A DNA stretch of 64,000 bases from Euglena gracilis. Its lineage: Eukaryota > Euglenida > Euglenophyceae > Euglenales. Below, one piece after another: positions 26,601 to 37,269 of this stretch. Under the pieces are notes generated by a model. It saw only the letters and a program-made list of their open reading frames with translations. It made no database searches and was not told where the DNA came from. The position numbers and the translations under genes are program-made. Position 1 is the stretch's first letter; every line of letters starts with the position of its first letter. The stretch is from positions 50,943,847 to 51,007,846 of the forward strand of contig CP154954.1 in the NCBI GenBank assembly GCA_039621445.1. The letters are read 5' to 3'.

Positions 26601-29600
26601 CCGATGCAGCCAACGAATCTGCCCTTGCTGGGGAGATATTTAAGCCCGGGTGGAATGAGTGTGACGATGGAAGTATGCCGAAATTGCTTTTCCCAAACCT
26701 CCCGACCAGCTTCTTTTTAAGTCAGAAGACCCCCCATAGGGGGGGGGTCCAGTGCCGGCCCTGGGGGGCGGGGTCCTGGGCCAGAGGCCCAGGCATGGGT
26801 TTTGGCGCGAAGTGCCAAATTTTTTTTAGGAAATGCCCTCAGACGGCCCAATTTTGGGGGGGTTCCCGTGCCGGGCTGGGTGGCTGGGGTGGTACCCCCC
26901 TCCCCCCCCCCGGGGTCTTAAAAAGAAGCCTGCTCCCGATGAGTTTTGACCCGAAATCAATGCACAGCAACATTAACACGCCCCCGCTCTGGGTTGTGAT
27001 TTGAGGGACATTTTTTGAGTGGGCAGGAAGGTGACAAGGCACTGGTTTGGCACAGCAGCAGTTAGAGGAGCGAAAGGCGGTGGAAACGCACACCCGGGAC
27101 ACCGCTGCCTTGCAGGAGCAGATCGCGCCCAACCCGGCAGCGCCTTTTGTTTCCGTTTTTGCCTTGCATTGCTCTAATGCAGACAGGGCGGCGTGCTTGT
27201 GCTAAAATGGGAATACCAGTGACACATATTGTTTAATGGCTGTTTGATGGAACGACCACCGCGATTTCTCACCTGGCCAACACGTGTGGTGACATTACAA
27301 CCCAGTTTTGGTACAGTCCATCAGAAGGAGGAGATGGTGGGTATTCACAGATGGCTTTTTCACCCGAATACCACCCGAAAGGAGGCGGAACACAAAATCC
27401 GCTGCCGGTTTGCACGCAGCACTGCAGGCGCAGGTGCAGGCGTCCCAGGAGGACCAGAAGGCCCGGGAGACCCAGCCAGGCTATGGAGGGCAGCCTACAC
27501 TAACGAGTGGGCCCCCCTGAGCCGGAAGGCCCCCTCCCTCCCGCCCTGCCGACAACTGCAGGCGAAGCAGCAGCAGTTGCTGGACCTCCAGGCGGAGCCC
27601 GGGGCCCCCCACCGCGGGTCCGTGTGGGTGTCGTCCTATGGGTGGGGGTCAGGGGTGTTTTTTAGTCTTGAACCCCTGGGGGGGAGGGGGGGGGGTAGTG
27701 TGGGTGGGTCCAGCCGAGCGCCCCTGGGGCCCCCCTGGGGGGCATTCACTTCTCGGGGCCGAAGGCACCGAAAATTTTTGAAAAAGGTGCTATTTTTAGC
27801 ATTTTAACAATTTTTCGGGGAAAGTGGTGGGTCCCCCAGCCCCCCCCCTCCGGGGGGCCTCCCCAGGGGGTGGGTGGGTGGGGAGGGACCCCCCTCCCCC
27901 CGGTCTCAAGAAAAACCCCTGTTGGGGGTGGTTTGGGTTCCCCTTTGCCGGAGGGACCCTGCTGGTGGCGGAGGGGAAGGAAGCCGCCCTCCAAGAGCTA
28001 CGGTCGCAAATGGCTGCCCTGCCCCGCCCCGTGCTGTGCCGCCTGCTGCGGCGTTGGGCCCAACCGAGTAACAAGCGCGCACACCCACACCTGCACACGC
28101 GCACACCCACTCACGCACGCGCACACCCACACCCACACCCAGGTGTCATGCACCAACCACCCCATTCGCACTGAGCCGCTTTAGTGTTCGGGTTGTCAGG
28201 AATTGGCTCGATGAGGTTGGGTCAACGCCCTTGGAATCCTGCGCGGTAGATCAGCCAGGAAACACGCCATCGAAGTCAACGTGGTCCACATCGCTGCATA
28301 GATCCTCCTGGAGGCCGACCCGGGGCCTTGTGAGCCCCCATCCCCGGCGTTGACACGGGGCGGCCGGCACAGGCGGAGGCCCAAGCGCTTCGGGAGCGGC
28401 AAGTGGGGGACGCCGCAGCGGCCATGGCGGGCGAGGCGGCGGTCGTGGAACGGGCGGCGGCACTTGCGGCGCGGGAGGCCGCAGTAACGGGGGCGGAGGC
28501 GCAGCACGCCGCCGCACTGAGGGCAGTGGAGGAGCGGCGCGCCGCGCTTCGCTGGGGGACGCGTGCGACGGGAGCTTTTTGTGGGAGGAGATTGGTGGGG
28601 TCCCAACAGATTGGAAGTGCAGTGCTTAAAAAATCATAATTTTCATCATTTGTCTGCTGATCATCGTCGTATCTCACTTTGATTGAAAGCCATGTTCAAC
28701 ATTTTATTAGCATCAGATCACCAAGTTCCAGCTGGAAGGGGTCATCCACCACCCAGTTCTGTGCAGTTGGGAGCACTCCTGGACAATATCACTCCTCGAA
28801 TGAGTTCAAAATGGTCCATGGATTGTACAAACGTGCAGGAATTCTTTCGCATTGAATGCTTTTCCCCAGGGGGACCCTGGAAGGGAGGGTGAATGCAGTC
28901 CCACAAAGTCCCCCCCCCCCCCGCACACCTTACCCATGCCACACACAGGAAGAAGCGTTGGCGGAGAAGGAAAAGGCACTGACTACCCAGCAGGAGGCGT
29001 TGGTGTCCCGACTGTTGCTCCAGTTTTCACTTCATTTCCGTTTTCCTCATCGATGAAGCGCAGAGAATTTTCGATAATGTCGCTGTGAGGCACATATTTT
29101 TGCGGTGATCCAGAGGGGATCCACAAAGTTTATTTGTGCTGACACACAAAATGTTCGGTGCCCCACTTGTCCTTGACACGCCAAAGTTTTGGGCAAGTAT
29201 GGTTGGCAAGGGAGGAGGTGTCATAGACACCATACCATTCGTTCATTGTCTTCGTTGAATGTAAACAGTCACCCCCCCCCTCAATCGTTCCAGGCTCAGT
29301 GGCAGCGGCGGTGCGGTTCTCCCCTCCTGACCCATGAGTGTGTCGCCAACGGGGGGATGGCACCGGTGTCATTGGTGGGCACCCCGCCGTCCCCCCCCCC
29401 CACCCACGGAGCAGCGGGCGGCAAAACGGCGCAGCAGCTGCAGGCGGAGGAGGCACTGGCGCAAGTGGCCACCCGGCAGGCGGAGCTGGAGGCGGCGGAG
29501 GGGAAGGCGCAGCAGCTGGCAGCCAGGGTAGATGGCTGCAAGCCCATTCACACCCCCCCCTCGGGCGGGGGGTGCTATGCACTCCATAGCACAAGGCACC

Positions 29601-32600
29601 GGGAACCCAAAAAATGTCAATTTTTCTTTTCGGTGCTTTGAGCCGAATTTTTGGGACAAATTTTCGCCCAAAAAAAGCCCTCAAGATTGCATTTTTGGTC
29701 GACTCGGGGGATTTTGATTGGAAATAGATCATTTTTGGCTATGTTTAAGTGCAGGGGCCATGTTTAGGTCTGAACCCCGACCCCCGAGGGGGGGGTCCTG
29801 ACCACCATCACTGGTCCCGACCACCACACCAATCCCCCTCATTCCACAGTTCACACGGCCACCGTCGGCTGGCCATTGGTGTGCCACGGGGGGGGGGGGG
29901 CTTCGGAGTCCGGTGGGAGAGTGGCACACAGCCCTGTCGGTGGCGAAGGAGACGGAGCTGGAGGCCACAGCAGCCGCCCTGGAGGCAAAGGCCGGCGAGG
30001 CGGCCGCCGCTGCGGCTGCTGCTGAGGCCACGACTAGGGCTTACCAGCGATAACCCTCCCCCCCCCTCCGGGATATACCTGTCCAAAGAATTGTGCCTTC
30101 CTGCCAAATATGTTCACACTGCCGGGGAGTGCTCTCGAAGCTGGGACGCTGCTCTGCGGGCCCATTTCTCAATTCATCTGCCAGACATCTGCGCATATTT
30201 TGCTCCATCTCCAGGAAAGGTTCCCAAAATCAATAGAACATTCAACGGAGATGTAATTGTTGTAATGTCTCAGGGTTGGGTTTTCTGAGGGTGTAGAAGC
30301 TGTAATGTCTCAGGCTTGGACAAAGACTGATTGAAAAGATTCCCTGCATAATTACCCCAAAAATTACGCGGCGGGGCTTTGAACAAAGTGCTAAATAATG
30401 CAATTGATCACCAGTCGGATAACGACTCTTCCTCCCTCTCTTCCCCTCTCCCTTCTGCTTCTGCTGTCTGTTTTCTGTCCCGTCGAGCAGCCCCACCCCC
30501 AACGGCTCGGCTGGCGCAACAAGAGGCGGAGCTGGCTGCGAGGGAAGAGCTGTTAACGGGCAGGCCAATCCTAACCAGGGGAGGGGATACTTCCTCTTGC
30601 GGCATATGGCGTGGTGGCACATGAGGGCCCGACAGGAGTGGAAGAGTGTGTTGGAGGAAATGTGCCAGGGGGAGGGCAGGCTGCGATATGAGGAGGGTGT
30701 TCGGGGTTCAGGTGGGTTGCCCCCCCCTCCTGGACAGGGGACACACCCCCACCTGCCCAGGGAGGTCCGGACCAATCCGGGGGGGGGGGGGAACCCAGGA
30801 CCACCCCCAAAAAGGTCAAATATTTCCTTCTGGCACTTTGTGCCTAAATTTTTGGCAATTTTGACAAAGTTTTGCCCAAAAAGTGCCCAAAATGGCAGGG
30901 CACCCGAGGCACTGCATATTATTTTATTTCTCCCTCGTCGCAAATTTGGGCCTCGTATAGATTGGCCTCTGCCCTTTCCTCTGCCCTTCAAAGAACATTT
31001 CAACAATATGCCAACCAAAAAAAATACCCATACTCCAACCTACCCGACGAGCAGGTGGTTTAGACTACCAACCGACCATACTTGTGGGGTCGTCTCTTGG
31101 TGTTGCACCATATGCCCCCCTGGCCGCAGAGTTTTTCAACACAGTCGACCCCCACCACCGGTGTGCTGCGCCTCGGCATTGGACTGAAAGACCGAGGGGG
31201 GGGCGGGGTGAAGGGCCCTTTCCGAATGATGTATTTTTCAAGGCCACCGTTCTCTGTCGTGGAGGGGCTGGGCTGCGGCCGGCTCGCGAGAGGGAGGCGG
31301 CGGATCGAGCCGCGGCGGCGGAGGCGCAGCGAGCGGTGGCGGCGCAGGAGGCGGAGGCGAAGCAACAGGAAGCCGCTGCGGTGGCCGACCGGAGGTGCCC
31401 CCGCGGCACTGGCGGCCGGCCGATGCGTTTCTTGGCGGTCTTTTGCATTGGTCTTCCGTGGACACTGTGGGTGGGGGGTGGCTTGGGGCATGGCAGGGCC
31501 GCAGGCGGTCAACCGCGGCGGGGTTGGAGCCAGTCCCCGGCACCCCCGGCGAGGAGGCGCAGGCGGCGGAGGCCGCACTGGTGGTGGAGGCCCAGAAGGC
31601 GCTGGCGGCACTGCAAGCGGAGCTGACGGCCCGGGAGGAGGCCCTGCCCAGCGGCCCCATTGCCCATGGAGTTGGGGTTGGGGTTGGGCAGCCGGGGGTC
31701 TGACAAACAAGTTGATTCACTTGACATGCCTGCCAGGGACCGGTTGCAGTGTGTGCAGGGGCCAGTCCTGCTTGTTCCCGTGCTTGTTCTCAGGATGTTG
31801 CCAACGAAAATGGCGTTGGTGCTAAAAACAAAAGCGGATGTTGGGCAGCAGAAGGCAATGGATGATCATGTGCGCATTTTTTTCTGTAATTGCAATCGCA
31901 GCTGTCCCCCCCCGTCCCCCAAAGAGCCCCGGGACACAGATGGGCCCGTTGCGTTCGGCATCCCGGGAGGCGGCGGTGCAGGCCCAATTTGCAGAGGCGG
32001 AACAGAAAGCCAAGGCTGCGGTGGATGCCGCCGCTGAAGCAGAGCTGCAGCCTCGCTCCGCTGTTCGACGCACCAGCTCTTGTTTTTGCAGATGAAGATG
32101 TGCAGCAAAAAAAGCTGGGTACACGAAGAAATCTATTTGGCATAAGGGAAGAGAAAAAAACGCGGTGGGGGGGGAAGTTTTTTTTTGCATGGACAGATGG
32201 TGTTTGAAACAGGAATGCTTGAAATTTGGTGGTTTCAAATATTTTCAGTTATTTCTTTCACCAACCCTAGTGTTTCGCACCATCTCATGAATTTTTTTCG
32301 AGGTAAAGTTGGGGGGGGGGCTCGCATTTTTTGACAGGTCAATTTTTTTTTGTTTTTGAATGCTGACAATTGAGGGGGAAACCCATCCCATCCATGGGGG
32401 AGGGGAGGTTTCGGCCTGGCTCTCTCCCTGCTGGCTGAAGGATGGAGAGTGTGGTTGTTTCTTGGAATGATAAACCTGAATGCCAGCCGGGCTTGAAGAG
32501 CCGAAACGAAATTATAACCCCCCCCCCCCCGGTTGTGTCACCAGAGAGGTCTCCCGACCGGGGGTATTAGAAGTAGGTCGTGCCAAGGTACCCCCAATCC

Positions 32601-35463
32601 CCGCCCTCCCCTTCACGTGCATCCCTGACCCCCCCCCCCAGGTGGTCAAGAATAAACCCGAAAATGACAGAATGGCCTTGGCCAACACTGCCCTGCACAG
32701 TGGTGACAAAAACAACTGCAAAAAAATCAGATGTCTGTCACCAGGGGGGGGGGAATGCCGCGCAGCCCTCCAAAGCACAAAAGACGACGCCCAAAGCAAA
32801 GCAACGCCTCCAGGTAGGCCCGGCCCACACAACGTGGCGTGCCCCTGCCTGGCGACGCTGCGGGAGCGGGAGGGGCAGGCGGCCGAGACCCCGACGCCGG
32901 CGGAGAAGGCAGAGGTCCAAGGGGAGGAGACGGCCAGGGCCGTGCCGGGGCTTTCGAACCCATATGGGCGGTGGGGGGTCCGACTACCCCCCCCCCCTTC
33001 CCCCAGCTTTCCCGTAATTCTGCGGCGCCAGTGTAAGGTCAAGATTTTCCTTCAAGACACTCAATTTTTTCTTTGCCGGATGCTGTGGCGGGGGACCCTC
33101 CCCCCTTCACCAGGCCTTCCTGTACGGCCCCGGAGAAGGCGGAGAAGGCGGGGGCCGAGGCGGCAGCGCCTGCGCCTGCAGAGGAGTCACCGCCAGCCAC
33201 TGAGGTGGAGGGGGACGGGGTGGCCGACCCGCCCGTTGGGCCAGGGGGCCCCCGGTTCCCGCCGCCACGCATGTTTGGTGGGGGGCGGGCGTTTGTCTGA
33301 TGGCCCGAGTCTGATGGCCCCCTGGAGTCAGTCCGCCTCTGGGGATGCCCCGTCCTGCGGGCCTCCAACCGCTGCTGGTTGGGGGATGGGAAAAGTTGCC
33401 CCCATGTAAAACCTCCTGCGGAATTCTGCTGACCGACATCTAAAGCAGTTACGTGCCTGCGCACACGCACCCACATGCGTGCACCGACACACATCCACAC
33501 ACACACAGGACTCAAGGAACATCGTGGACAAAAATTGTGTTGGCTTCCATTGGACAAACGTTAAAGAGTGTTTTGTTGTGTTCAAACATATTGTAAAATT
33601 CTCAAACATTCATGATCATGATGATGACGATGATGACAATGATAATATTGAGTTGATAATGGTTGAATATTTTTCAATAAAGGCAGAAATTCTTGACAGA
33701 AAAATTAAAAAATGAAAGTGAATTGAAAGAAAACAATGAATTTAATGTGGCAAATCTTTCACCACCACAACAAAAAAACGGGGTGTTTTTTATTCGGGGT
33801 GTTCGCGAGCCTTTGCTGGGCAATGTCTGCTGCCCCTTGATGCCCCTTGATGCACGGGTCCAAGGTTTCCCGCCAGGACAGCCACCGTCGACCCAGGCAG
33901 TCTGCTTCGGGGACCCCCCCCCCCGACATAGTCGCCTGCCATGGGCCGTGCCTGGTCCTGGGGGTCCGCAGCGGACAGCCCCCAAGGAGGTCGACGCCCC
34001 CGCTGGCCTGGTCCCCGACGCGACGGGCACCGACGCCCCCGCCCCGGCGGCGGACCCCATTGGGGAGCCCGACGCCAGTAACGGGGACGGGGACGGCCAG
34101 GGCTGTCTGGGAGTCCCCAAATCCCGATGGGGGGCTGACCCCCGCCCCCGGAGGTCGGACCACCCGGGGCAGTCAATGTGGGACAGAATTTTTTTTGTCA
34201 AGGACTGCCCTCCTCCCCTCGCGGTCCGCCTCGGGGGAGTGCGAGACCCTTCGGGCTTCGGGCTCCGCACTTCCCCCAAGTGAGGTCTATTGTGCACCCC
34301 TTGCACCGGTAAAACAGGGGGGGTCCCCTGTTGGCCCAAGGCTGCATATGGAGGTGGAGGGGTAGAGGCAGAGACAGAGGTGGAGGTTGTTCAACCTCCT
34401 CTGCCCCTCTGTGTCACCTCCATGTCAAAAACCGCAATGAAAATGGCTAACGAAAGGAAAATTTGTGACCAGGAAAGGCAACGTAGCGAAAATTGTCTTG
34501 ATCTTGGCATTTTTGCCTCTCATCTCTGATGATAACTTTCAAAACACAAAGTCAGTGGGAGGTCTGGAGCACGACTATGGGGTATTTGCCTGATGATGCC
34601 ATGAGGCGGCAGATGTTTGAGACCTCTGGCCCCCACCCTTCGCCCATCCACCCAGAAACATCAAAAAAAGAGTGCTTTCAACACCCGGTCCGGCCAAAAC
34701 CAAATGCCAGGCCGACAAGCACCCCACCAGCCTGCCGGGCCGCTGGGCCACTGGGCCGGGCCGGAGTGGGCCGGGTCAACCACCTCCCTCGTTTTCCCTA
34801 CGACCCATTTGAGCCCAAGGGAAAAATTTACGAGGACCACCCTCCCGCTCAAATTTTCTTTAATGCCATGGGTGGTGGGGGGGGGCGACCCCCCCCAACA
34901 GCTTTCCCATGCCTCCCTGGGGATGGCGTGCACGTCGTAGAGGAGCCGGAGGACGGGGCGGACGGGGACGGGGAGCACGTGGAAGGCGTGGACGGGGTGG
35001 ACGCTGTGGAGGGTGGGGTGTGTCCCTGTGTGAAACGGCGCGGTGTGGCGTGGCTTGATTTGGAGGTTCAATGGTTGTGGGCATTGGCATCAAACCAAAG
35101 ACGTTTTGCTGTGCGCTGGTTTCTTCTTTAGCCTGGAACGTTTCCCACCTTGGAATGCTGGCATCAAAATGCAATTCCAAAAACGTTCCGTTCCATTCTT
35201 GCTTGAAAGGAATCATTTTTTTTGCATTCTTTAAAGGCCTTCGAAGGTCTTCCCTGTCGTTCTTGCAGGATGGCTGGGATCTGGATATCGAAGATGATGA
35301 TGACGAGAAAGATGGAAAGGTATTTCTTAGTTGCTTTTTTAGCATCCGAAAAAACAATCCTGTGCCGGATAGTGTATTTAAGGTAAGGACATTCTGCGTT
35401 GTCTGTTTTTTTCTGCTTTTGTTCGTTCGGTTTTTCCATTTATTTTCTCTTCAGGATGACTGA
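20619..35463 (+). CDS. Long coiled-coil protein, about 25 exons (golgin-like, function unproven)
   Basis: A chain of short GC-rich exons all read as Ala/Glu/Gln/Arg-rich heptad sequence. The N-terminal exon encodes MSLFGAVRGFAQKHLQLEKD. The tail is acidic: Asp/Glu/Gly-rich exons near 33150, 34000 and 34930, then GWDLDIEDDDDEKDGK and a stop. A short hydrophobic N-terminus, a long rod and an acidic WD-containing tail resemble vesicle-tethering or other scaffold proteins, but no family signature was recognised. The first eight exons are almost all in phase 0, as expected for exons built on heptads. Not every exon boundary could be fixed; introns carry the same TIR elements as NNT. Confidence 0.72.
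20763..21560. repeat. Composite repeat block in intron 1
   Basis: 20763-20940 matches the outer arm of the 12755-14583 element (CAGGGATTTCTAAGCCGGAG, CCAGCCAGCAG). 21170-21458 is a family B copy ending CCTTATATCGAACCCTG, lacking its left end. GCTAGCTAGT-like words flank it. The right side ends CTTAAGCAGAAGCCTG, a family C type terminus. Confidence 0.6.
21560..22080. repeat. Repeat R7, second copy
   Basis: Same order of words as 17290-17960, including AAAACCTCAGTTTTTCACA in place of AAAACCCCATTTTTTCACA. It lies in intron 1 of the coiled-coil gene, while the first copy is upstream of that gene. Confidence 0.75.
22500..22580. repeat. 41-bp tandem duplication
   Basis: TTGGTCACCAGCTTGTGCAT followed by TCTTCAG and a T-run occurs twice in succession. 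The second T-run is a poorer polypyrimidine tract. It is within an intron of the coiled-coil gene. Confidence 0.85.
22657..22746 (+). CDS. Coiled-coil gene, exon 2
   Basis: The acceptor is GCGCACAG and the donor GTGGTC. It has 30 codons, LQREREGGRDFNELFDRLAE and then DAPAATSSTE, in phase 0 at both ends. Confidence 0.7.
23062..23121 (+). CDS. Coiled-coil gene, probable exon 3
   Basis: After a T-rich tract and TAG acceptor it reads VSPEGGSSWFGSLIPDLSTM, 20 codons, with a weak GTCGCA donor. Without that donor the frame ends at a stop at 23146. The SSWFGSL block is unlike the rod and may be a short binding motif. Confidence 0.5.
23564..23663 (+). CDS. Coiled-coil gene, exon 4
   Basis: It encodes VRVLRSKLKALEVTHTTQHA and then KLFELESQLEADR, with a clear heptad pattern (L at a/d positions). 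It ends in phase 1 at a GTCTGG donor and joins the next exon through a GGG glycine codon. Confidence 0.75.
23860..23906 (+). CDS. Coiled-coil gene, exon 5
   Basis: After CCCCACAG it encodes GIIKSLTVELAGLQEE and ends at a GTGCAG donor. Phase 1 in, phase 0 out. A leucine heptad is visible. Confidence 0.7.
23993..24599. repeat. Family C element remnant with family B element inside
   Basis: It starts CAGGCTTCTTTTTCAGTC and ends CTTAAAAAGATGCCTG, the two family C ends. Between them 24193-24564 has the family B ends (CTGGGTTCACATAAGG and CCTTATATCGAAGCCTG) and core. The 8-bp flanks do not match, so rearrangement or recombination between copies has occurred. Confidence 0.65.
24645..24779 (+). CDS. 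Coiled-coil gene, exon 6
   Basis: It has 45 codons in phase 0: AVESGERMKEEAGRLLSDWA, MKQAEAEAQQDRLNQKEEEL and DRLRK, then a GTGTAG donor. This is one of the strongest heptad exons. Confidence 0.78.
25102..25195 (+). CDS. Coiled-coil gene, exon 7 (3' end approximate)
   Basis: The acceptor is CCTCCCAG. It encodes ELDEARAKLAATPTAEAGEP and then a Pro/Arg-rich stretch. The donor was not identified. Confidence 0.6.
25730..25985. repeat. Diverged CCAGGTTATT tandem between C-runs
   Basis: CCAGGTTATTGGAACCA, CCAGGTTATTTGGGCCC, CCAAGTTACTGGAACCA and CCAGGTTATTTGGGG recur about every 60 bases. No gene is seen between exons 7 and 8. Confidence 0.65.
26383..26545 (+). CDS. Coiled-coil gene, exon 8 (3' end approximate)
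   Basis: After GGCCCCAG it encodes EAELEQQRQAVAAREAALQA, ERAELAGRAAALREREEALR and IEAERWERQTAALP. It is a near-regular 7-residue Ala/Leu/Glu/Arg repeat. A stop follows at 26557 if no intron intervenes. Confidence 0.75.
26707..26932. mobile_element. 226-bp TIR element, family C, 8-bp TSD (7 of 8)
   Basis: The ends are CAGCTTCTTTTTAAGTC and, inverted, CAGGCTTCTTTTTAAGAC. The flanks are CTCCCGAC (26699-26706) and CTCCCGAT (26933-26940). The core shares GGCGCGAAGTGCC and GGGTCCCG-type words with 3240-3456. It lies between exons 8 and 9. Confidence 0.82.
27056..27600 (+). CDS. Coiled-coil gene, exons 9 to 11 (approximate)
   Basis: Three short coding blocks were recognised. About 27056-27130 reads QLEERKAVETHTRDTAALQE; about 27417-27480 reads LQAQVQASQEDQKARETQ; about 27557-27600 reads LQAKQQQLLDLQAE. 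Each follows an AG and is flanked by non-coding sequence. Exact donors are not resolved. Confidence 0.6.
27650..27921. mobile_element. 272-bp TIR element, family E, 8-bp TSD (7 of 8)
   Basis: It starts CAGGGGTGTTTTTTAG and ends CTCAAGAAAAACCCCTG. The flanks are GTGGGGGT (27642-27649) and TTGGGGGT (27922-27929). The core has GGCCGAAGGCACCG and GGTGCTATTTTTAGCA, the latter also at 1868-1885. Confidence 0.8.
27955..29527 (+). CDS. Coiled-coil gene, exons 12 to 15
   Basis: Exon 12 (about 27959-28025) reads LLVAEGKEAALQELRSQMAA. Exon 13 (28373-about 28549) reads AEAQALRERQVGDAAAAMAG, EAAVVERAAALAAREAAVTG and AEAQHAAALRAVEERRAAL. Exon 14 (28949-29002, phase 0, GTGTCC donor) reads EEALAEKEKALTTQQEAL. 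Exon 15 (about 29435-29527) reads QLQAEEALAQVATRQAELEA and AEGKAQQLAAR. All are heptad-rich and separated by non-coding DNA with C-run acceptors. Confidence 0.68.
29932..32070 (+). CDS. Coiled-coil gene, exons 16 to 20 (approximate)
   Basis: The blocks are: 29932-30050, LSVAKETELEATAAALEAKA then GEAAAAAAAAEATTRAYQR; about 30510-30560, RLAQQEAELAAREELLTG; about 31275-31400, REREAADRAAAAEAQRAVAA then QEAEAKQQEAAAVADR; about 31545-31650, GEEAQAAEAALVVEAQKALA then ALQAELTAREEALP; about 31955-32060, SASREAAVQAQFAEAEQKAK then AAVDAAAEAELQ. All are extremely Ala-rich, and codons are GC-rich compared with the flanking introns. Confidence 0.62.
30669..30900. repeat. Truncated family B element
   Basis: It begins CAGGCTGCGATATGAGGA and keeps the core words (GGTCAAATATTTCCTTC, GCCCAAAATGGCA) but stops abruptly after the core. 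No right end was seen. Confidence 0.6.
32850..35463 (+). CDS. Coiled-coil gene, acidic C-terminal exons
   Basis: The blocks are: about 32860-32940, LREREGQAAETPTPAEKAEV; about 33125-33240, EKAEKAGAEAAAPAPAEESP then PATEVEGDGVADPPV; about 33985-34100, KEVDAPAGLVPDATGTDAPA then PAADPIGEPDASNGDGDG; about 34920-35010, DGVHVVEEPEDGADGDGEHV then EGVDGVDAVEGG; 35269-35319 (phase 0, GTATTT donor), DGWDLDIEDDDDEKDGK; and a final DD-stop at 35455-35463 after CTTCAG. An alternative small exon may start near 35343 and would end in TAG. Confidence 0.6.
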
Positions 35464-36195
35464 TCTTGAAGGCATGCAGCTTATTCTTCCTCTTCCTCTG
35501 TTCTCTTCTTTTTATGTCTGACCACTGTTGGGGAGCGTACGTTGTATATTATCTCAAAGCAACGTTAACCTTTGATATGTTTTTTGCCCCTCCACACGCA
35601 AAAAATGTTCATTGCTTTGTTTTTTGCTTTGAAGGCGACTGAGCAGGCGTCCTCCCTGGTTCCAGGCTGGAGAATTGGGTTTTGATTCCTGGTGGGAAAA
35701 TTGCGGGGTGTTTTGGGGTCAATGCCAATAATGCCTCCTCTTCCCCCTCCTCCCCTCATTTTTGTTCTTTGGGGCGCACCTTCGGAATCTTCCTCAAGAG
35801 AAAAAAAGGCCCCTCTTTTTCCGGGAATGTCCCGGGCAGCGTTTTCCCCCCGCCAATTGCCCCACACAAGGGGAAAGTGCGGAGCCCGAGTGGATTGTCG
35901 GATTTTTTGCGCCTTCCTTATTCGGAGACTTTTAGGCCAAAATTTTTTTTTCTGGCGGCGACGTTTTGGTTTTTCGACCGCCACCGCCAATCCAAAAAGT
36001 TGAAATCATTAAGGGTCATAAACTCAAACGCCTGAAAGCTCTGAGCGCTGTATTGGAGCTTTCTTCCCCTCTAGAAAAAATCGCCCCTCCCGCTTCCGGA
36101 AGAAAAAAAAATTGAGGCCTCCAAGCCCCAAGGACGGAACTCCCAAGACCAGCGCCAACAGCCGCAGAGAAACACTCGGGGTTTTGCGCTTTGCC
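35464..36195. other. Intergenic, no gene assigned
   Basis: Open frames of 100 to 140 codons on both strands overlap each other and show no known motif. The stretch is less GC-rich than the upstream introns. It separates the coiled-coil gene from the retrotransposon cluster. Confidence 0.45.
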
Positions 36196-36300
36196 TATGA
36201 CAAAGCGCACAACAATCACACAGCACCGGGCGAGTAAGGCATGGCCTCAAAAGGTCTTTCTGGCTCGCCCTCGGTGTCCCCTATCCCCTGGTTGTTTTGC
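36196..36300. repeat. Fragment of a DIRS terminal repeat
   Basis: It repeats, inverted, the terminal-repeat sequence found at 36370-36440 (AATCACACAGCACCG, GCGAGTAAGGCATGGCCTCA). It lies outside the inferred end of element C and looks like a stray end from another copy. Confidence 0.5.
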
Positions 36301-36314
36301 CCAAAGGAAGTCGT

Positions 36315-36665
36315 ACTCCCTCGTGGCAAACCGACAAGGGAGGAAGGGACACCGAGGGCGAAGCACAAAGACATTGTGAGGCCATGCCTTGCTCGCCGGC
36401 GGTGCTGTGTGATTGTTCGTTAGGAGTCCCTGCTCAGTGCCTCCTCGCCGGAGTTGGCTGACAATGCCGCTGCTCCGACTTGGCGACGTGGCTTCTTGAC
36501 CCTGGGGGTGGTCCCCCCCCTTTTCCCCCCTGGCCCCCATTTTCTGCTGACCGAGGGCTTTTGAACACAAATTTTCTTTTACGGGTGGGGGGTGTCGGGC
36601 TCACAAGGTCTTTGTGCTTCGCCCTCGGTGTCCCGTCCTCCCTTGTCGGTCTGCCTCGACGGAGT
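36315..36665. repeat. Element C 3' end: internal complementary repeats
   Basis: CGACAAGGGAGGAAGGGACA (near 36330) and its near-complement at 36610-36650 (CTTCGCCCTCGGTGTCCCGT) form an inverted pair around a terminal-repeat segment. This is the internal complementary region arrangement typical of DIRS elements. Confidence 0.6.
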
Positions 36666-37140
36666 ACGAGACACCTCGGGCTCCGCACTTTGCCCTTGTG
36701 ACGCCTGATCGTGCACTGAAATTAGGGGGGCAAGGGCATTTTCCAGGGCACCTTGGGCACCAAGTCTTTGATAATGGGCTGTAAAAGCCTCCACCCCCCG
36801 CCACTGACCAAATTCAAAAACTTCTTGGGCACAAAGGCCCAATTTTTTCAGTAAACAAACCCCTGCTCTGGTGGAGTGAGCCCCCCACACGTGGGGGGGC
36901 ACCCCATGCTTGGCCAAAAATGCTTTTGTGATAGAGGCAATAGTTTCTGCGCCTATGCCCCTGAAGGGGGGTTTTAACGAAATCAGGAGGGGGCCCCAGG
37001 TCTCACAAATGATTTTGTTGCATCAACATAACACATCATTAAATGAGAGGGGCTTATTTGTGGACACTGGGGTATGGACGCAACTCTTTCCCACTTGTGG
37101 AATTTCTGGCCCTTACGTTTTATCTTGATGTAGGGTGCCC
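36579..37140 (-). pseudogene. Element C, C-terminal part of tyrosine recombinase
   Basis: On the - strand it reads KIKRKGQKFHKWERV, then WGAHSTRAGVCLLKK and EVFEFGQWRGVEAFTAHYQR. HSTR gives the HxxR catalytic pair and the Y of AHYQR is the likely nucleophile. The 5' part of the same domain is at 43817-44200, beyond the two inserted elements. Confidence 0.8.
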
Positions 37141-37269
37141 TCGGACTCCCACGACAGAGGAAGGGGGAGGAAGGAACCAATAGGGCGAAGCACAAGAAGA
37201 TGGTGAGGTCCTGCTTTCCTTGCCGGCTGTTCTGTTCTGGTGCGTTTGTTCGTGTGCGGGGGGTGCTTC

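Noticed and set aside
36579-37140. A separate, sixth DIRS remnant
   Set aside because: Its recombinase joins that of element C through the 58-bp piece at 40174-40231, so it is the 3' end of C.
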